From NCBI GenBank assembly GCA_903905325.1, contig CAIVGA010000066.1, positions 1 through 17,490 of the forward strand: a DNA stretch of 17,490 nucleotides, in the 5' to 3' direction. Shown in pieces: positions 7,141-13,893 of this stretch. The DNA comes from an uncultured bacterium (GTDB lineage Bacteria; Patescibacteriota; Minisyncoccia; Phycocordibacterales; PALSA-1337). A program made the position numbers and the translations under genes. Position 1 is the first letter of the stretch. Every line of letters begins with the position of its first letter. The notes beneath the pieces were generated by a model. The model worked only from the letters and a program-made list of their open reading frames with translations, had not been told where the DNA came from and ran no database searches.

Positions 7141-7554
7141 ATGAATAGTCTACAAGTCAAAGCCCTGATAGCGGGTATCTTTTGGGGTCTATGGCCCCTT
7201 CTCATGAATCGAGGCGGTATGAACGGTAATGCATCTTCGGTGCTGTTTGCACTAATCGCATTAATCTTTGTTGCTCCGTTCTCATGGGGTACATGGGGAA
7301 ACATGGCAGACGTCAAATGGCCACTGGTCATTGGCGCCGGTGTACTTGGTGCAATTGGCCTGCTGTTCTTCAATTCGATGCTTGCCAAAGCACCGAAAGA
7401 ATCAGTGGGTGCACTGTTTGTGGTTATGATCGTAACCCAGACAGCAATGCCTACCATTTATGACATCTTCGTAAATGACGGACACGCCTCCCCTTCCAAG
7501 ATTGCTGGTTTCGTACTGGCAGCAGCGTCCGCAGTGTTCCTCTTGAAAAGTTAA
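7141..7554 (+). CDS. EamA/DMT-family half-size membrane transporter
   Basis: The 137-residue protein is almost entirely hydrophobic, with about five membrane segments near 6-22, 32-48, 60-78, 88-104 and 119-135. The C-terminal pattern FFNSMLAKAPKESVGALFVV followed by a loop and a last helix resembles one EamA repeat of the drug/metabolite transporter superfamily. Full-size members have two such repeats, so this one would have to act as a dimer, as small multidrug-resistance proteins do. The substrate is unknown. The start at 7141 is fixed by GGAGGT four to five bases upstream; the in-frame ATG at 7129 lies ahead of that site. The gene has its own promoter and terminator and a higher G+C content than the preceding ligase. 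Confidence 0.75.
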   Translation: MNSLQVKALIAGIFWGLWPLLMNRGGMNGNASSVLFALIALIFVAPFSWGTWGNMADVKWPLVIGAGVLGAIGLLFFNSMLAKAPKESVGALFVVMIVTQTAMPTIYDIFVNDGHASPSKIAGFVLAAASAVFLLKS

Positions 7555-7567
7555 GTTCGGGTCACAG

Positions 7568-7609
7568 CCTATCAGTCGTGCAGAAAATCTGCCGGGTGGT
7601 AGGTTTTTT
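7568..7609 (+). terminator. Rho-independent terminator of the EamA-family gene
   Basis: CCTATCA (7568-7574) pairs with TGGTAGG (7597-7603), and inside it GCAGA (7580-7584) pairs with TCTGC (7588-7592). Six T residues follow (7604-7609). The two-tier hairpin lies 13 bases after the stop codon. Confidence 0.8.
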
Positions 7610-7624
7610 GTTTATTTTAATATT

Positions 7625-7819
7625 TTACTTCCCTTCATCAACAATCTCCGTCTTAACAGTTCCAGCGGCGATTTCTTTTACAAGAAGAGTCATACCACAA
7701 TGGTTACACTCTATGACCATACCTGGCGCAAGATTGGGATAACGTGAAAGATCGACAAGATTTTTACATTCTGGACAAACGCATTTTGAATTCATAAGTG
7801 TTATGTGTTGATTAGACAT
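7625..7819 (-). CDS. Small zinc-ribbon protein, LysW-like
   Basis: A 64-residue protein if it starts at 7819 (MSNQH), or 56 residues from the ATG at 7795 (MNSK); no Shine-Dalgarno site decides between them. A longer frame from 7930 runs into the divergent gene and is unlikely. Two knuckles, CPEC and CNHC, separated by about 20 residues, form a zinc ribbon with a following strand MTLLVKEI. The pattern resembles LysW, the amino-group carrier protein of lysine/arginine synthesis, but the C-terminal Glu-Trp-Glu carrier tail is missing (it ends EIVDEGK), so a carrier role is not supported. It is divergent from the PLP-enzyme gene, with about 90 bases between them. Confidence 0.65.
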   Translation of the reverse strand: MSNQHITLMNSKCVCPECKNLVDLSRYPNLAPGMVIECNHCGMTLLVKEIAAGTVKTEIVDEGK

Positions 7820-7909
7820 AAAATAATAAGTAAAAAACGACCCTTTTGGCGTCTTTCCATGATATAAGAAATAAGCTACTATAGCAAATACAATGGGTCT
7901 GCAATAAAC

Positions 7910-8773
7910 ATGGTAACTCCTTACGAACAATATCTAAAACTCGCAAAAGTCTTAAGCCTAAACGACTTATACTTCAAGCGTGAAGACTTGCATCCTTACG
8001 GTTCTCACAAGGGACGTTCTATCCCTGTAATGATAGACCACTACAAAACTATTGGAAAAAAGAAATTTGCCATATCATCATCCGGTAATGCAGCATTGGC
8101 CGCGGCTTTATATATAAAGGAATTAAATGATCCTTCAATATCATTAGACATATTTGTTGGCCAAAACATTGCTCCATGTAAATTAGAAAAAATAAAATCA
8201 GCCATAAACCAACACACCAACGTTTATATAAAAGAACGACCTCTTCAAGCCGTTTCAGAAGCCGTGAGAGAAGGCGCAACAAGCTTACGTCAATCTTCAG
8301 ATGATGAGGCATTGGTAGGCTATAGAGCACTTGCAGAAGAAATATCTTATATACATAATGTTGGAGCTGTATTTATCGGAAGCTCATCTGGCTCAACGGC
8401 TCAAGCATTGGCAACATATTTTATTGAAAAGAAATTACCAATCCAGGTTCACATAGTTCAGACTTCAGCTACACACGCATTATCAGATGCCTTCAATGTC
8501 TGTGACAAAGAAGAAGAAACTTCATTAGCAGATGCTATAGTAGACAAAACAGCTCTACGAAAAAATGCCCTTATTCCTCTTATAAAAAAGACCGGAGGTA
8601 CAGGATGGTGTGCAATCAATGAAGATATCGAGACAGCTATTAGCTTAGTAAAAACATATGCAGGAATTGAGATTTCACCTAACGGTGTATTGTCAGTCGT
8701 TGGTGCTATGAAAGCTGGACATGTTGGCTACGAAATAAAGGGCTCTACAGTTTGTATAATAACTGGTGAATAG
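7910..8773 (+). CDS. PLP-dependent enzyme, fold type II (threonine synthase / ACC deaminase-like)
   Basis: The 287-residue protein shows the fold-type II PLP pattern: YFKREDLHPYGSHKGRS (21-37), in which Lys34 should form the Schiff base with PLP; SSSGNAA (57-63), which holds the cofactor ring and substrate carboxylate; and GSSSGSTAQ (158-166) as a phosphate-binding loop. Members eliminate or replace groups at the beta or gamma carbon of amino acids (threonine synthase, cysteine synthase, ACC deaminase). It is shorter than threonine synthase (over 350 residues), and GSHKGR replaces the usual SFKDR, so the reaction cannot be named. No Shine-Dalgarno site is visible. It lies tail-to-tail with murD, 29 bases apart. 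Supplying an amino acid for the wall peptide is only a guess. Confidence 0.75.
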   Translation: MVTPYEQYLKLAKVLSLNDLYFKREDLHPYGSHKGRSIPVMIDHYKTIGKKKFAISSSGNAALAAALYIKELNDPSISLDIFVGQNIAPCKLEKIKSAINQHTNVYIKERPLQAVSEAVREGATSLRQSSDDEALVGYRALAEEISYIHNVGAVFIGSSSGSTAQALATYFIEKKLPIQVHIVQTSATHALSDAFNVCDKEEETSLADAIVDKTALRKNALIPLIKKTGGTGWCAINEDIETAISLVKTYAGIEISPNGVLSVVGAMKAGHVGYEIKGSTVCIITGE

Positions 8774-8802
8774 TATTGCTAAGTCCTACAAAATTCTAAT
8801 TT

Positions 8803-10182
8803 TTATTTTAGCAATCTGACTGCTTTTACAAACCTTTCACCTCTTTCTTTTCTAGACCTATCCAAACCTCCAGCGCCAAAACTTGGACTAAAGAGTACAC
8901 GTGTCACACTTTTTTTATCTTTATCCATCATTTTACCCATAACAGCTTTTTCATAAGCAATATTTACCGCTTCCTCCACAGAAGCAACTGCACAAATTTC
9001 TACATTTTCCAAACCAGCTATAATAGGACGCTCTCTCAAAGTTCCACTTCCAGGAAGTAAAATAAGCGTACGAACATATTTTGGCATCATTGTATACAAA
9101 GATTTGTAATCATGATCACTATCGGCACCACCATAAATCAAAACTATATTCTTGGTATCGCCAGTTGCCCCTTCTTCAAAAACGCCATTACTTAGGGCCA
9201 AAATAGCAGCTTGTGTAGATGCTGCAGAAATCGACGCTGTGTCATTATAAAATTCTACATTTTTGACTTTCTTTACCAATTCGATACGACCACGCAAAGG
9301 TTTCCATTTTTCTATAGTACCGCGAATAATATCTTCGTTCACCTTGAAAAGTTGCGCGACCTGTATTGCCAAGGAGGCATTGTTACGATCATGTATTCCT
9401 CTACCAAAAAATTCCCAGTCTACCGGAAGAAGCGAAGCTTTGGTACGTAACATTTTAGCTTTTGGCTGGAAATCATGTGTATGCGTAGCATCTATTACAG
9501 AGTCGTTAGCCACTATAAAATTGTTGTAAGTTTGATAAGCAACAATTTCGAATGGTGATTTTACGTAAGCACCCTTTGGTGGAACAGTCGTGAACACAGC
9601 AACATTAGGACTTATATGCATTGTGTGCAATTCCCTGACCATGGTTTCAATCATACGAATAAGTATAATGTCACCACTTTTGATTTTCTTTAAATGAACA
9701 AGGATGCCGTCATCTGTTTCAGGATCAATTGTAAAAAAATTCTGCTCACCTTCTTTGGCAACAGTTTGTAACATTGGTGCCAACATAGAAACAACCGTTG
9801 ATTTTCCGCATGAACCCATAACACCAACTACAGTAACAGGAGGTGAAAGTTTGAAAAATAGAGTCTCTGGATATTCGATTTTGATCTTGGCTTTTTGGGC
9901 TTGAGCGAGACACATAGAGTCGCGGGGATATTCATAAGAAAGAAGGATCAAATTCATATCCAAAAGATCGTCAGCTGGAATAGAGCCACAAACATAACTA
10001 GCTAGGCCAACCTCACGTAAAGCGTTTATGTGCTCTTTTACTCTGGATTCGCTTCGAAGATCATAAACTGAGACTATGGCTCCAGCTTTTATCAAAAATT
10101 TGATATCACTCGTCATTTCACCTTGAGGACCTAGGCCAATGACAGCGATACGCTTACCTTTGAAAAAGTCACGGGAGGACAT
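8803..10182 (-). CDS. murD: UDP-N-acetylmuramoyl-L-alanine--D-glutamate ligase MurD
   Basis: MurD adds D-glutamate to UDP-MurNAc-L-Ala in the cytosol. The 459-residue protein has the Rossmann domain (IAVIGLGPQGEM, 12-23), YPETLFFKLSPP before the P-loop GVMGSCGKST (120-129), a central domain with RNNASLAIQVAQLF where the NN/N motif is expected, PLRGRIELV, YNDTASISAAST for the domain-3 junction, and the C-terminal LFSPSFGAGGLDRSRKERGERF that matches MurD's SP-(S/A)-SFDMF-x-RG-F pattern. The P-loop GSCGKST departs from the canonical GTNGKT[TS] but keeps Gly-Lys-Ser. TAAACT lies six bases before the ATG, so a leaderless start is possible. It stands alone between the PLP gene (convergent) and the terminator of the 444-residue gene. 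Confidence 0.85.
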   Translation of the reverse strand: MSSRDFFKGKRIAVIGLGPQGEMTSDIKFLIKAGAIVSVYDLRSESRVKEHINALREVGLASYVCGSIPADDLLDMNLILLSYEYPRDSMCLAQAQKAKIKIEYPETLFFKLSPPVTVVGVMGSCGKSTVVSMLAPMLQTVAKEGEQNFFTIDPETDDGILVHLKKIKSGDIILIRMIETMVRELHTMHISPNVAVFTTVPPKGAYVKSPFEIVAYQTYNNFIVANDSVIDATHTHDFQPKAKMLRTKASLLPVDWEFFGRGIHDRNNASLAIQVAQLFKVNEDIIRGTIEKWKPLRGRIELVKKVKNVEFYNDTASISAASTQAAILALSNGVFEEGATGDTKNIVLIYGGADSDHDYKSLYTMMPKYVRTLILLPGSGTLRERPIIAGLENVEICAVASVEEAVNIAYEKAVMGKMMDKDKKSVTRVLFSPSFGAGGLDRSRKERGERFVKAVRLLK

Positions 10183-10239
10183 AGCACTAGTTTACCGTGC
10201 AAACCTCCAGAAGAAAAGGCTAACGCGAAGAAGAAAAGC

Positions 10240-10288
10240 GGTTAAAAGAAAAGGGGCATACTCGAAAACGTCTCGAGTAAACCCCTTT
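10240..10288 (-). terminator. Rho-independent terminator of the 10343-11677 gene
   Basis: AAAGGGG (10250-10256) pairs with CCCCTTT (10282-10288), and ACTCGA (10260-10265) pairs with TCGAGT (10273-10278), with a small internal loop. On the minus strand the hairpin is followed by TTTTCTTTT. It lies about 55 bases after the stop. Confidence 0.75.
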
Positions 10289-10342
10289 CACACTACATAC
10301 GAATCGTCGTGCAAACAAACTACGCGACGTGTTAGAACAGGA

Positions 10343-11677
10343 TTAGGACATGACTGCAACAGCTGCAGCAGTGGTGGCCGGAACTGATTTGGCTGACTGG
10401 GATGCTTTAGCCACTTGAGCTTGCGGCTTATTCATCCGAATCCGGTAGCTATTGCACCATGTCGCAACACCTTGCGGGTGAAACGCGTGCTGCAGAACGT
10501 CCACCAACCGCTCCGTCGTAATGCGACTCGGCAATTTGGTGACCGTCAGGCTGCCGTTGAACAGGGCTTCCGCTTTCGCGAAATAAAACCACCGATCAAC
10601 ACCCGGGTACTCGTCGATGCAACCCAGTACTTTCCAGTCCACGTCCTTCCGTTTGACTTCGGGAATTTCGAGCATCCGAATCATCCGGACCGCATCCACC
10701 AACGAGATGCCGATTTCTTTGGCTTTGTTGGTGTGGATCTGAACATTGCCGGCGATTTGACGCACCAGCACAATGTCATTCCCAAGGTAACGGGCCGCTT
10801 TTTGGAAGTGGGGGTTGTCACCCTCACACACCATCAACCGGAGACGCGTTTCCTTGCCATCGATCAACGCACGAATCACGACTGGCCGTTGCGTTTTAAC
10901 TTCAGCAACGGTTTCCATGAACGCGATTTGGTCTAGCTCCATTGTGTGAAGCCAGAACCGGATAGTTGGCATGATGTCCGCTTGGGCGTACCCGCGCCGA
11001 AACATTGCCTTGAACGCGAACGCGAGCTCGGTCACAGAATCGTTCTGCGCCTCGCTCTGCCCAATTAATTTCTTCATCCGATCCCGCACACGCCCATCTT
11101 GCGACAAGGCGCTGTTGTTTTCGGCGACGAGCATCTCATAGGCCTTCGCCAACGAAATCTCACCTTTGACTGGGCCCGTACCGTACTTCACCGCCCACAC
11201 GATCGCTTCGATCATGTTGTAGGTGTAACTGAACACCAGGCTCTGATCGATACCATTGCGGTGGCCAACCTTGATCAGCTCGGGCAACCGCGTCGCTGGA
11301 CATTCTGGTTTGAGATCAAACCGGAGTGTTTCAGTGAGAAGGGATTTCAGTTCGGGATTATCTTGCACCCCGAGATACTTGGCAACTAATGTCGCCGAAC
11401 ACTCTTCAACCCCGTCACCAAGCTCGTGATCATCGAAACGACCAAGACCGCGACCGATCGGTACAACGGCGTCACGATCGTAGATTGCGTCCGTACCGAG
11501 CACTTCATGCGCGGCATACTGGACGCACGCCTTAGCGGCACCTGGGAAAAGAGCTTCCCCATAGTTCCGAAACACGTAATACCCAACCATCTCATCGAAA
11601 TGGGGATTTACGTGGATCAGAGTTGTTTGGACGTTAATCGGACTCTTCGCTGCATTTTTTTGATCTTGCACTTTCAC
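10343..11677 (-). CDS. Unknown 444-residue protein, possibly DHH/MYG1-like metallohydrolase
   Basis: The start is a GTG at 11677, fixed by AAGGAGG (11684-11690) six bases upstream. Near the N-terminus IHVNPHFDEMVGYYVF (21-36) and later GLGRFDDHELGD (77-88) followed by EECSATLVAKYLG (91-103) recall the metal-binding motifs of DHH/MYG1-type phosphoesterases (His-x-Asp early, then an acidic/His motif and a Ser-Ala-x-Leu-Val helix). This family link is a tentative reading, not established. The middle holds an all-helical region (about 150-270), and the last 30 residues are a low-complexity Ala/Gln/Ser tail. The gene is G+C-rich: 34 of 60 bases at 10441-10500, against 24 of 60 at 1201-1260 in the ATP-grasp gene. 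It is monocistronic with a strong promoter, a possible operator, a structured leader and a terminator. Confidence 0.75.
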   Translation of the reverse strand: MKVQDQKNAAKSPINVQTTLIHVNPHFDEMVGYYVFRNYGEALFPGAAKACVQYAAHEVLGTDAIYDRDAVVPIGRGLGRFDDHELGDGVEECSATLVAKYLGVQDNPELKSLLTETLRFDLKPECPATRLPELIKVGHRNGIDQSLVFSYTYNMIEAIVWAVKYGTGPVKGEISLAKAYEMLVAENNSALSQDGRVRDRMKKLIGQSEAQNDSVTELAFAFKAMFRRGYAQADIMPTIRFWLHTMELDQIAFMETVAEVKTQRPVVIRALIDGKETRLRLMVCEGDNPHFQKAARYLGNDIVLVRQIAGNVQIHTNKAKEIGISLVDAVRMIRMLEIPEVKRKDVDWKVLGCIDEYPGVDRWFYFAKAEALFNGSLTVTKLPSRITTERLVDVLQHAFHPQGVATWCNSYRIRMNKPQAQVAKASQSAKSVPATTAAAVAVMS

Positions 11678-11708
11678 TTGCTGCCTCCTTTGTACTGCGT
11701 TTTGTTTT

Positions 11709-11762
11709 GGGCTTAGAAGCCCGTTTTGTTCTGCATCAGCTTTCCTGTTCTTTACAAAGAAC
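11709..11762 (-). promoter_or_regulatory. Structured 5' leader with two perfect hairpins
   Basis: Between promoter and GTG the leader contains GTTCTTT-AC-AAAGAAC (11747-11762, plus-strand reading) and GGGCTT-AG-AAGCCC (11709-11722). As RNA each would have only a two-base loop if fully paired, so the end pairs must open; they may equally be DNA-binding palindromes. The Shine-Dalgarno AAGGAGG (11684-11690) lies downstream of both and is free. Confidence 0.45.
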
Positions 11763-11776
11763 CTTAGCTACCGCGA

Positions 11777-11806
11777 ATTATAGCATACTCAATAGCCATG
11801 TGTCAA
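11777..11806 (-). promoter_or_regulatory. Strong extended -10 sigma-70 promoter of the 444-residue gene
   Basis: On the minus strand a perfect TTGACA (11801-11806), an 18-base spacer ending in TGC and a perfect TATAAT (11777-11782). This is the best promoter in the window. Its -10 and the following CGCGGTAGC match the promoter at the left edge. The leader is about 95 bases long. Confidence 0.8.
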
Positions 11807-11817
11807 GCATATTGAGT
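11787..11817. promoter_or_regulatory. Operator-like inverted repeat straddling the -35 of the 444-residue gene
   Basis: ACTCAATA (11787-11794) and its exact reverse complement TATTGAGT (11810-11817) are separated by 15 bases. One arm is inside the -10/-35 spacer, the other just upstream of the -35. The arm centres are 23 base pairs apart, about two helical turns, which would suit a dimeric repressor. Confidence 0.5.
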
Positions 11818-11846
11818 GGCTCAACAAAGCCATTTAGCGGCGTCAC

Positions 11847-12194
11847 CTACCTCCCTTTCAACCCTTTCACTTTTATCATCTCCTGAAGCATGGCTTGCAA
11901 TTGAACAATATCATTAGCTTGTGCATCAGGAGCTATGACAAATTGTGATAGTTTTTTCATAAATACACCATAAAGATCATGGAAATATTTCTCTAATACT
12001 TCATGTTCAGTTTCTGTAAGCGGACTTACAATGACATCATCTTTACCTTCACCTATTTTGCCAACCTTCCTTTTCGCTGGCCCATCTAATGCTCTAATAA
12101 TTTCTATAGGCCTCTCTATCCCTTCGTAACTCAAAGTATCGTGACTCAAAATACCATCAAGTGATGGTGAAACTAACATATAATCGCGTATCAT
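11847..12194 (-). CDS. Hypothetical protein, 115 residues, downstream of radC
   Basis: Not recognised. The soluble protein starts MIRDYMLVSP and has no signal peptide or membrane helix. The middle is charged (GPAKRKVGKIGEGKDD); the C-terminal 55 residues look like two helices (TETEHEVLEKYFHDLYGVFM and DIVQLQAMLQEMIKV) that could form a coiled coil or hairpin. It starts 34 bases after the radC stop on the same strand, so it probably belongs to the radC transcript. A hairpin fills that gap. No Shine-Dalgarno site is visible, and ATG at codon 6 is another possible start. Composition matches the A+T-rich neighbours. Confidence 0.65.
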   Translation of the reverse strand: MIRDYMLVSPSLDGILSHDTLSYEGIERPIEIIRALDGPAKRKVGKIGEGKDDVIVSPLTETEHEVLEKYFHDLYGVFMKKLSQFVIAPDAQANDIVQLQAMLQEMIKVKGLKGR

Positions 12195-12202
12195 TTTAAA
12201 TT

Positions 12203-12226
12203 AGCCGCAAACTTTTTCGTGCGGCT
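12203..12226 (-). repeat. Perfect seven-base hairpin between radC and the 115-residue gene
   Basis: AGCCGCA (12203-12209) and TGCGGCT (12220-12226) are exact reverse complements around a ten-base loop. On the minus strand only AATTTAAAATG follows, without a T-run, so it is a weak terminator at best. It ends about nine bases before the downstream ATG and might moderate expression or mRNA stability. Confidence 0.5.
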
Positions 12227-12228
12227 TA

Positions 12229-12957
12229 CTAATAGTTCGCGTTCACGCTTGTGAACGTATCTTTGGTGATAATGACGTGGTCCAATAGTGAAATACCCAA
12301 GATCTTCCCAGCTTGGATAAGTTGATGTGTAACTTCGATATCCTCGGCGCTTGGCGTAACTTCGCCTGATGGATGATTGTGTGCAAGAACGACAGCGGCA
12401 GCATTGCACTCGATAGCAGGACGAAAAACTTCGCGAGGGTGTATCATATTGGCATTGATGGTACCAATAGAAATAACCTCGTCACGAATAATATGATTGT
12501 GACTATTCAAATATAGTCCACGTAAATGTTCTTTTGGTAAATTACGCATGTCTTGCAAATAATTGTAAGCGTCCTTGGCATTACGAATTGTCGCAAAACC
12601 GGACTCATTACGATCATAGAAACGACGGCCGAGCTCTCCAACCGCTACAATGACGCAAGCTTTGACGATTGGGATATCCATGTCTTTGGCAAGTTTTGTG
12701 GCATTTTTTTCTGCCAAAATACTTCGCTCACCATAATCACGAATAATACGATCTGTCATTTCCATAACGCCTTCCTTGGTTGTGCCCGTGGTCAAAACCA
12801 CCGCCATAAGCTCTTTGACATTGAGAGCTTCTGGACCTTGGGCTAACAATTTCTCGCGTGGCTTCCCTTCCGGTGGCAGGTCTTTGATCGTGAGAACATA
12901 TTCACGATCTTTCCGGTCGAGTATGCGCACGTTTGAACTAATGGCGTATGTTTGCAT
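12229..12957 (-). CDS. radC: RadC family JAB/MPN-domain protein
   Basis: RadC proteins carry a JAB-type zinc metalloprotease-like domain; a role in DNA repair or recombination is traditional but unproven. From the start at 12957 (MQTYAISSNV) the protein has 242 residues. The N-terminal UPF0758 region contains REKLLAQGPEALNVKELMAVVLTTG (34-58) and a helix-hairpin-helix-like segment. The JAB domain has Glu160, the HNHPSG motif (193-198) and Asp206, the complete metal-binding set. An in-frame ATG at 13029 would add 24 hydrophobic residues, but a -10 element at 12964-12969 lies between the two, so the shorter form is chosen. It appears to head a two-gene unit with the 115-residue gene. Confidence 0.92.
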   Translation of the reverse strand: MQTYAISSNVRILDRKDREYVLTIKDLPPEGKPREKLLAQGPEALNVKELMAVVLTTGTTKEGVMEMTDRIIRDYGERSILAEKNATKLAKDMDIPIVKACVIVAVGELGRRFYDRNESGFATIRNAKDAYNYLQDMRNLPKEHLRGLYLNSHNHIIRDEVISIGTINANMIHPREVFRPAIECNAAAVVLAHNHPSGEVTPSAEDIEVTHQLIQAGKILGISLLDHVIITKDTFTSVNANY

Positions 12958-12963
12958 GGGGGA

Positions 12964-12972
12964 ATTATAGCA
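12964..12972 (-). promoter_or_regulatory. Extended -10 of radC, leaderless start
   Basis: On the minus strand TGCTATAAT (12964-12972) is a perfect extended -10 element, followed by TCCCCC and the ATG at 12957. Six bases between -10 and start codon place the transcription start on the ATG. No clear -35 is seen. This also decides the radC start. Confidence 0.65.
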
Positions 12973-13008
12973 TGGAGAATAAAAAAGTACGTAAAGTGAA
13001 TAAGCTGT

Positions 13009-13052
13009 GTAAAAAGAAAAAGCCCACATACCGATTTGGTACGCGAGCTGGG
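13009..13052 (-). terminator. Rho-independent terminator of pyrF
   Basis: On the minus strand CCCA pairs with TGGG and CGTACC with GGTATG, with a five-base bulge on one side, followed by TTTTTCTTTTT. It lies about 40 bases after the pyrF stop. Confidence 0.65.
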
Positions 13053-13093
13053 TTTTGATTTACAAGTTGAGATTCACTGGAACTTGGCGTTAC

Positions 13094-13837
13094 TTACGCC
13101 ACCAATGCAATTTCATCAATGGTCCGCAACGCCGCTTCGCGAGGATTCGCAGCCTGAACGATTGGTCGAGCAACAACGATTCGATCTGCACCCGCCTTAA
13201 TTGCCTCAGCTGGAGTCATGACACGTTTCTGATTCTGTCCATCACCCTTCACTTCCGCCCACGAGGGACGAATCGCCGGTGTATTATACGAGAACAATTC
13301 CCCGAACGCGAGACGAAGTGCTCTAACTTCCGTTGGTGCGGAGATAAATCCGCCAAGCATGGCATCTGCTCCAAGCCCTGCGAAACGCATGACCGCGTCT
13401 GAGACCAGACAACCAAACATTGTGTCAGTATCACCATCATCAAGACCGGTAAGGACCGAAACGCCGAGGACTTCGGAATCCGGCAACTCGGCTTTCAAGG
13501 CCTTCATCGCGGCGACTCCCGCACAACAAGCCACCGTCACGATTTCCGGCTTTGTTTCGCGCAAGATCACGCCGTCAGTTGCAAGGGTTTCTTTGATGTC
13601 GTAGAACTTCAGATCAGCGAAGACCTGTAGGCCACGACCATGAAGTACATCGATCAGATCGTAGCCATACAAACGCAATGCCGAATTGACCTTGGCGATA
13701 CATCCGATACCCGCGAGATTATCCGCGAGACGCAAGACACTATCGTAGACCCATTGGGCATTTTGCCCTTTGGCACGATCTGGTTTGAAGTCGAAGCCGA
13801 CAATCAAACGTTCCGCTGGAGTTAGTACTTTTTGCAT
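13094..13837 (-). CDS. pyrF: Orotidine-5'-phosphate decarboxylase PyrF
   Basis: PyrF removes CO2 from OMP to give UMP, the last step of pyrimidine synthesis. The 247-residue TIM-barrel protein has VGFDFKPD (13-20) for the first strand, AKVNSALRLYG (48-58), the catalytic DLKFYDIKET (75-84) with the Asp-x-Lys-x-x-Asp triad, GVSVLTGL near 124-131, TPAIRPSWAEVKGDGQNQKR with the phosphate-loop region, and GADRIVVARPI near the end. The length is normal. It follows pyrE after 56 bases on the same strand and ends with a terminator, so the two form a short operon. A weak purine-rich ribosome site (GAGGA) lies about ten bases upstream. G+C content is higher than in the surrounding A+T-rich genes. Confidence 0.92.
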   Translation of the reverse strand: MQKVLTPAERLIVGFDFKPDRAKGQNAQWVYDSVLRLADNLAGIGCIAKVNSALRLYGYDLIDVLHGRGLQVFADLKFYDIKETLATDGVILRETKPEIVTVACCAGVAAMKALKAELPDSEVLGVSVLTGLDDGDTDTMFGCLVSDAVMRFAGLGADAMLGGFISAPTEVRALRLAFGELFSYNTPAIRPSWAEVKGDGQNQKRVMTPAEAIKAGADRIVVARPIVQAANPREAALRTIDEIALVA

Positions 13838-13893
13838 TTTCTACTTTTCCTCTTTTTCTTTCTTTTTGGGTTTTCTACGGGTTTTGGTTAGGA

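Noticed and set aside
7625..7819. LysW carrier of a lysine/arginine biosynthesis pathway
   Set aside because: The terminal Glu-Trp-Glu tail is missing and no LysX, LysZ or LysY homologue is in the window.
7893..7907. Four-codon leader peptide (Met-Gly-Leu-Gln) just before the PLP gene
   Set aside because: Too short to distinguish from chance and without a ribosome site or attenuator structure.
7820..7930. N-terminal extension of the zinc-ribbon protein to 101 residues
   Set aside because: It would overlap the start of the divergent PLP gene and adds an unrelated hydrophobic stretch; later ATGs at 7819 or 7795 fit better.
10415..10936. 173-codon plus-strand frame inside the 444-residue gene
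   Set aside because: Antisense shadow in G+C-rich DNA, with no ribosome site and no recognisable motif.
11816..11831. TGGCT/AGCCA hairpin as terminator of the radC unit
   Set aside because: The five-base stem has no T-run after it on the minus strand.
12958..13029. 24-residue hydrophobic N-terminal extension of RadC
   Set aside because: A perfect extended -10 element lies within it, six bases before the inner ATG, and RadC proteins are not membrane proteins.
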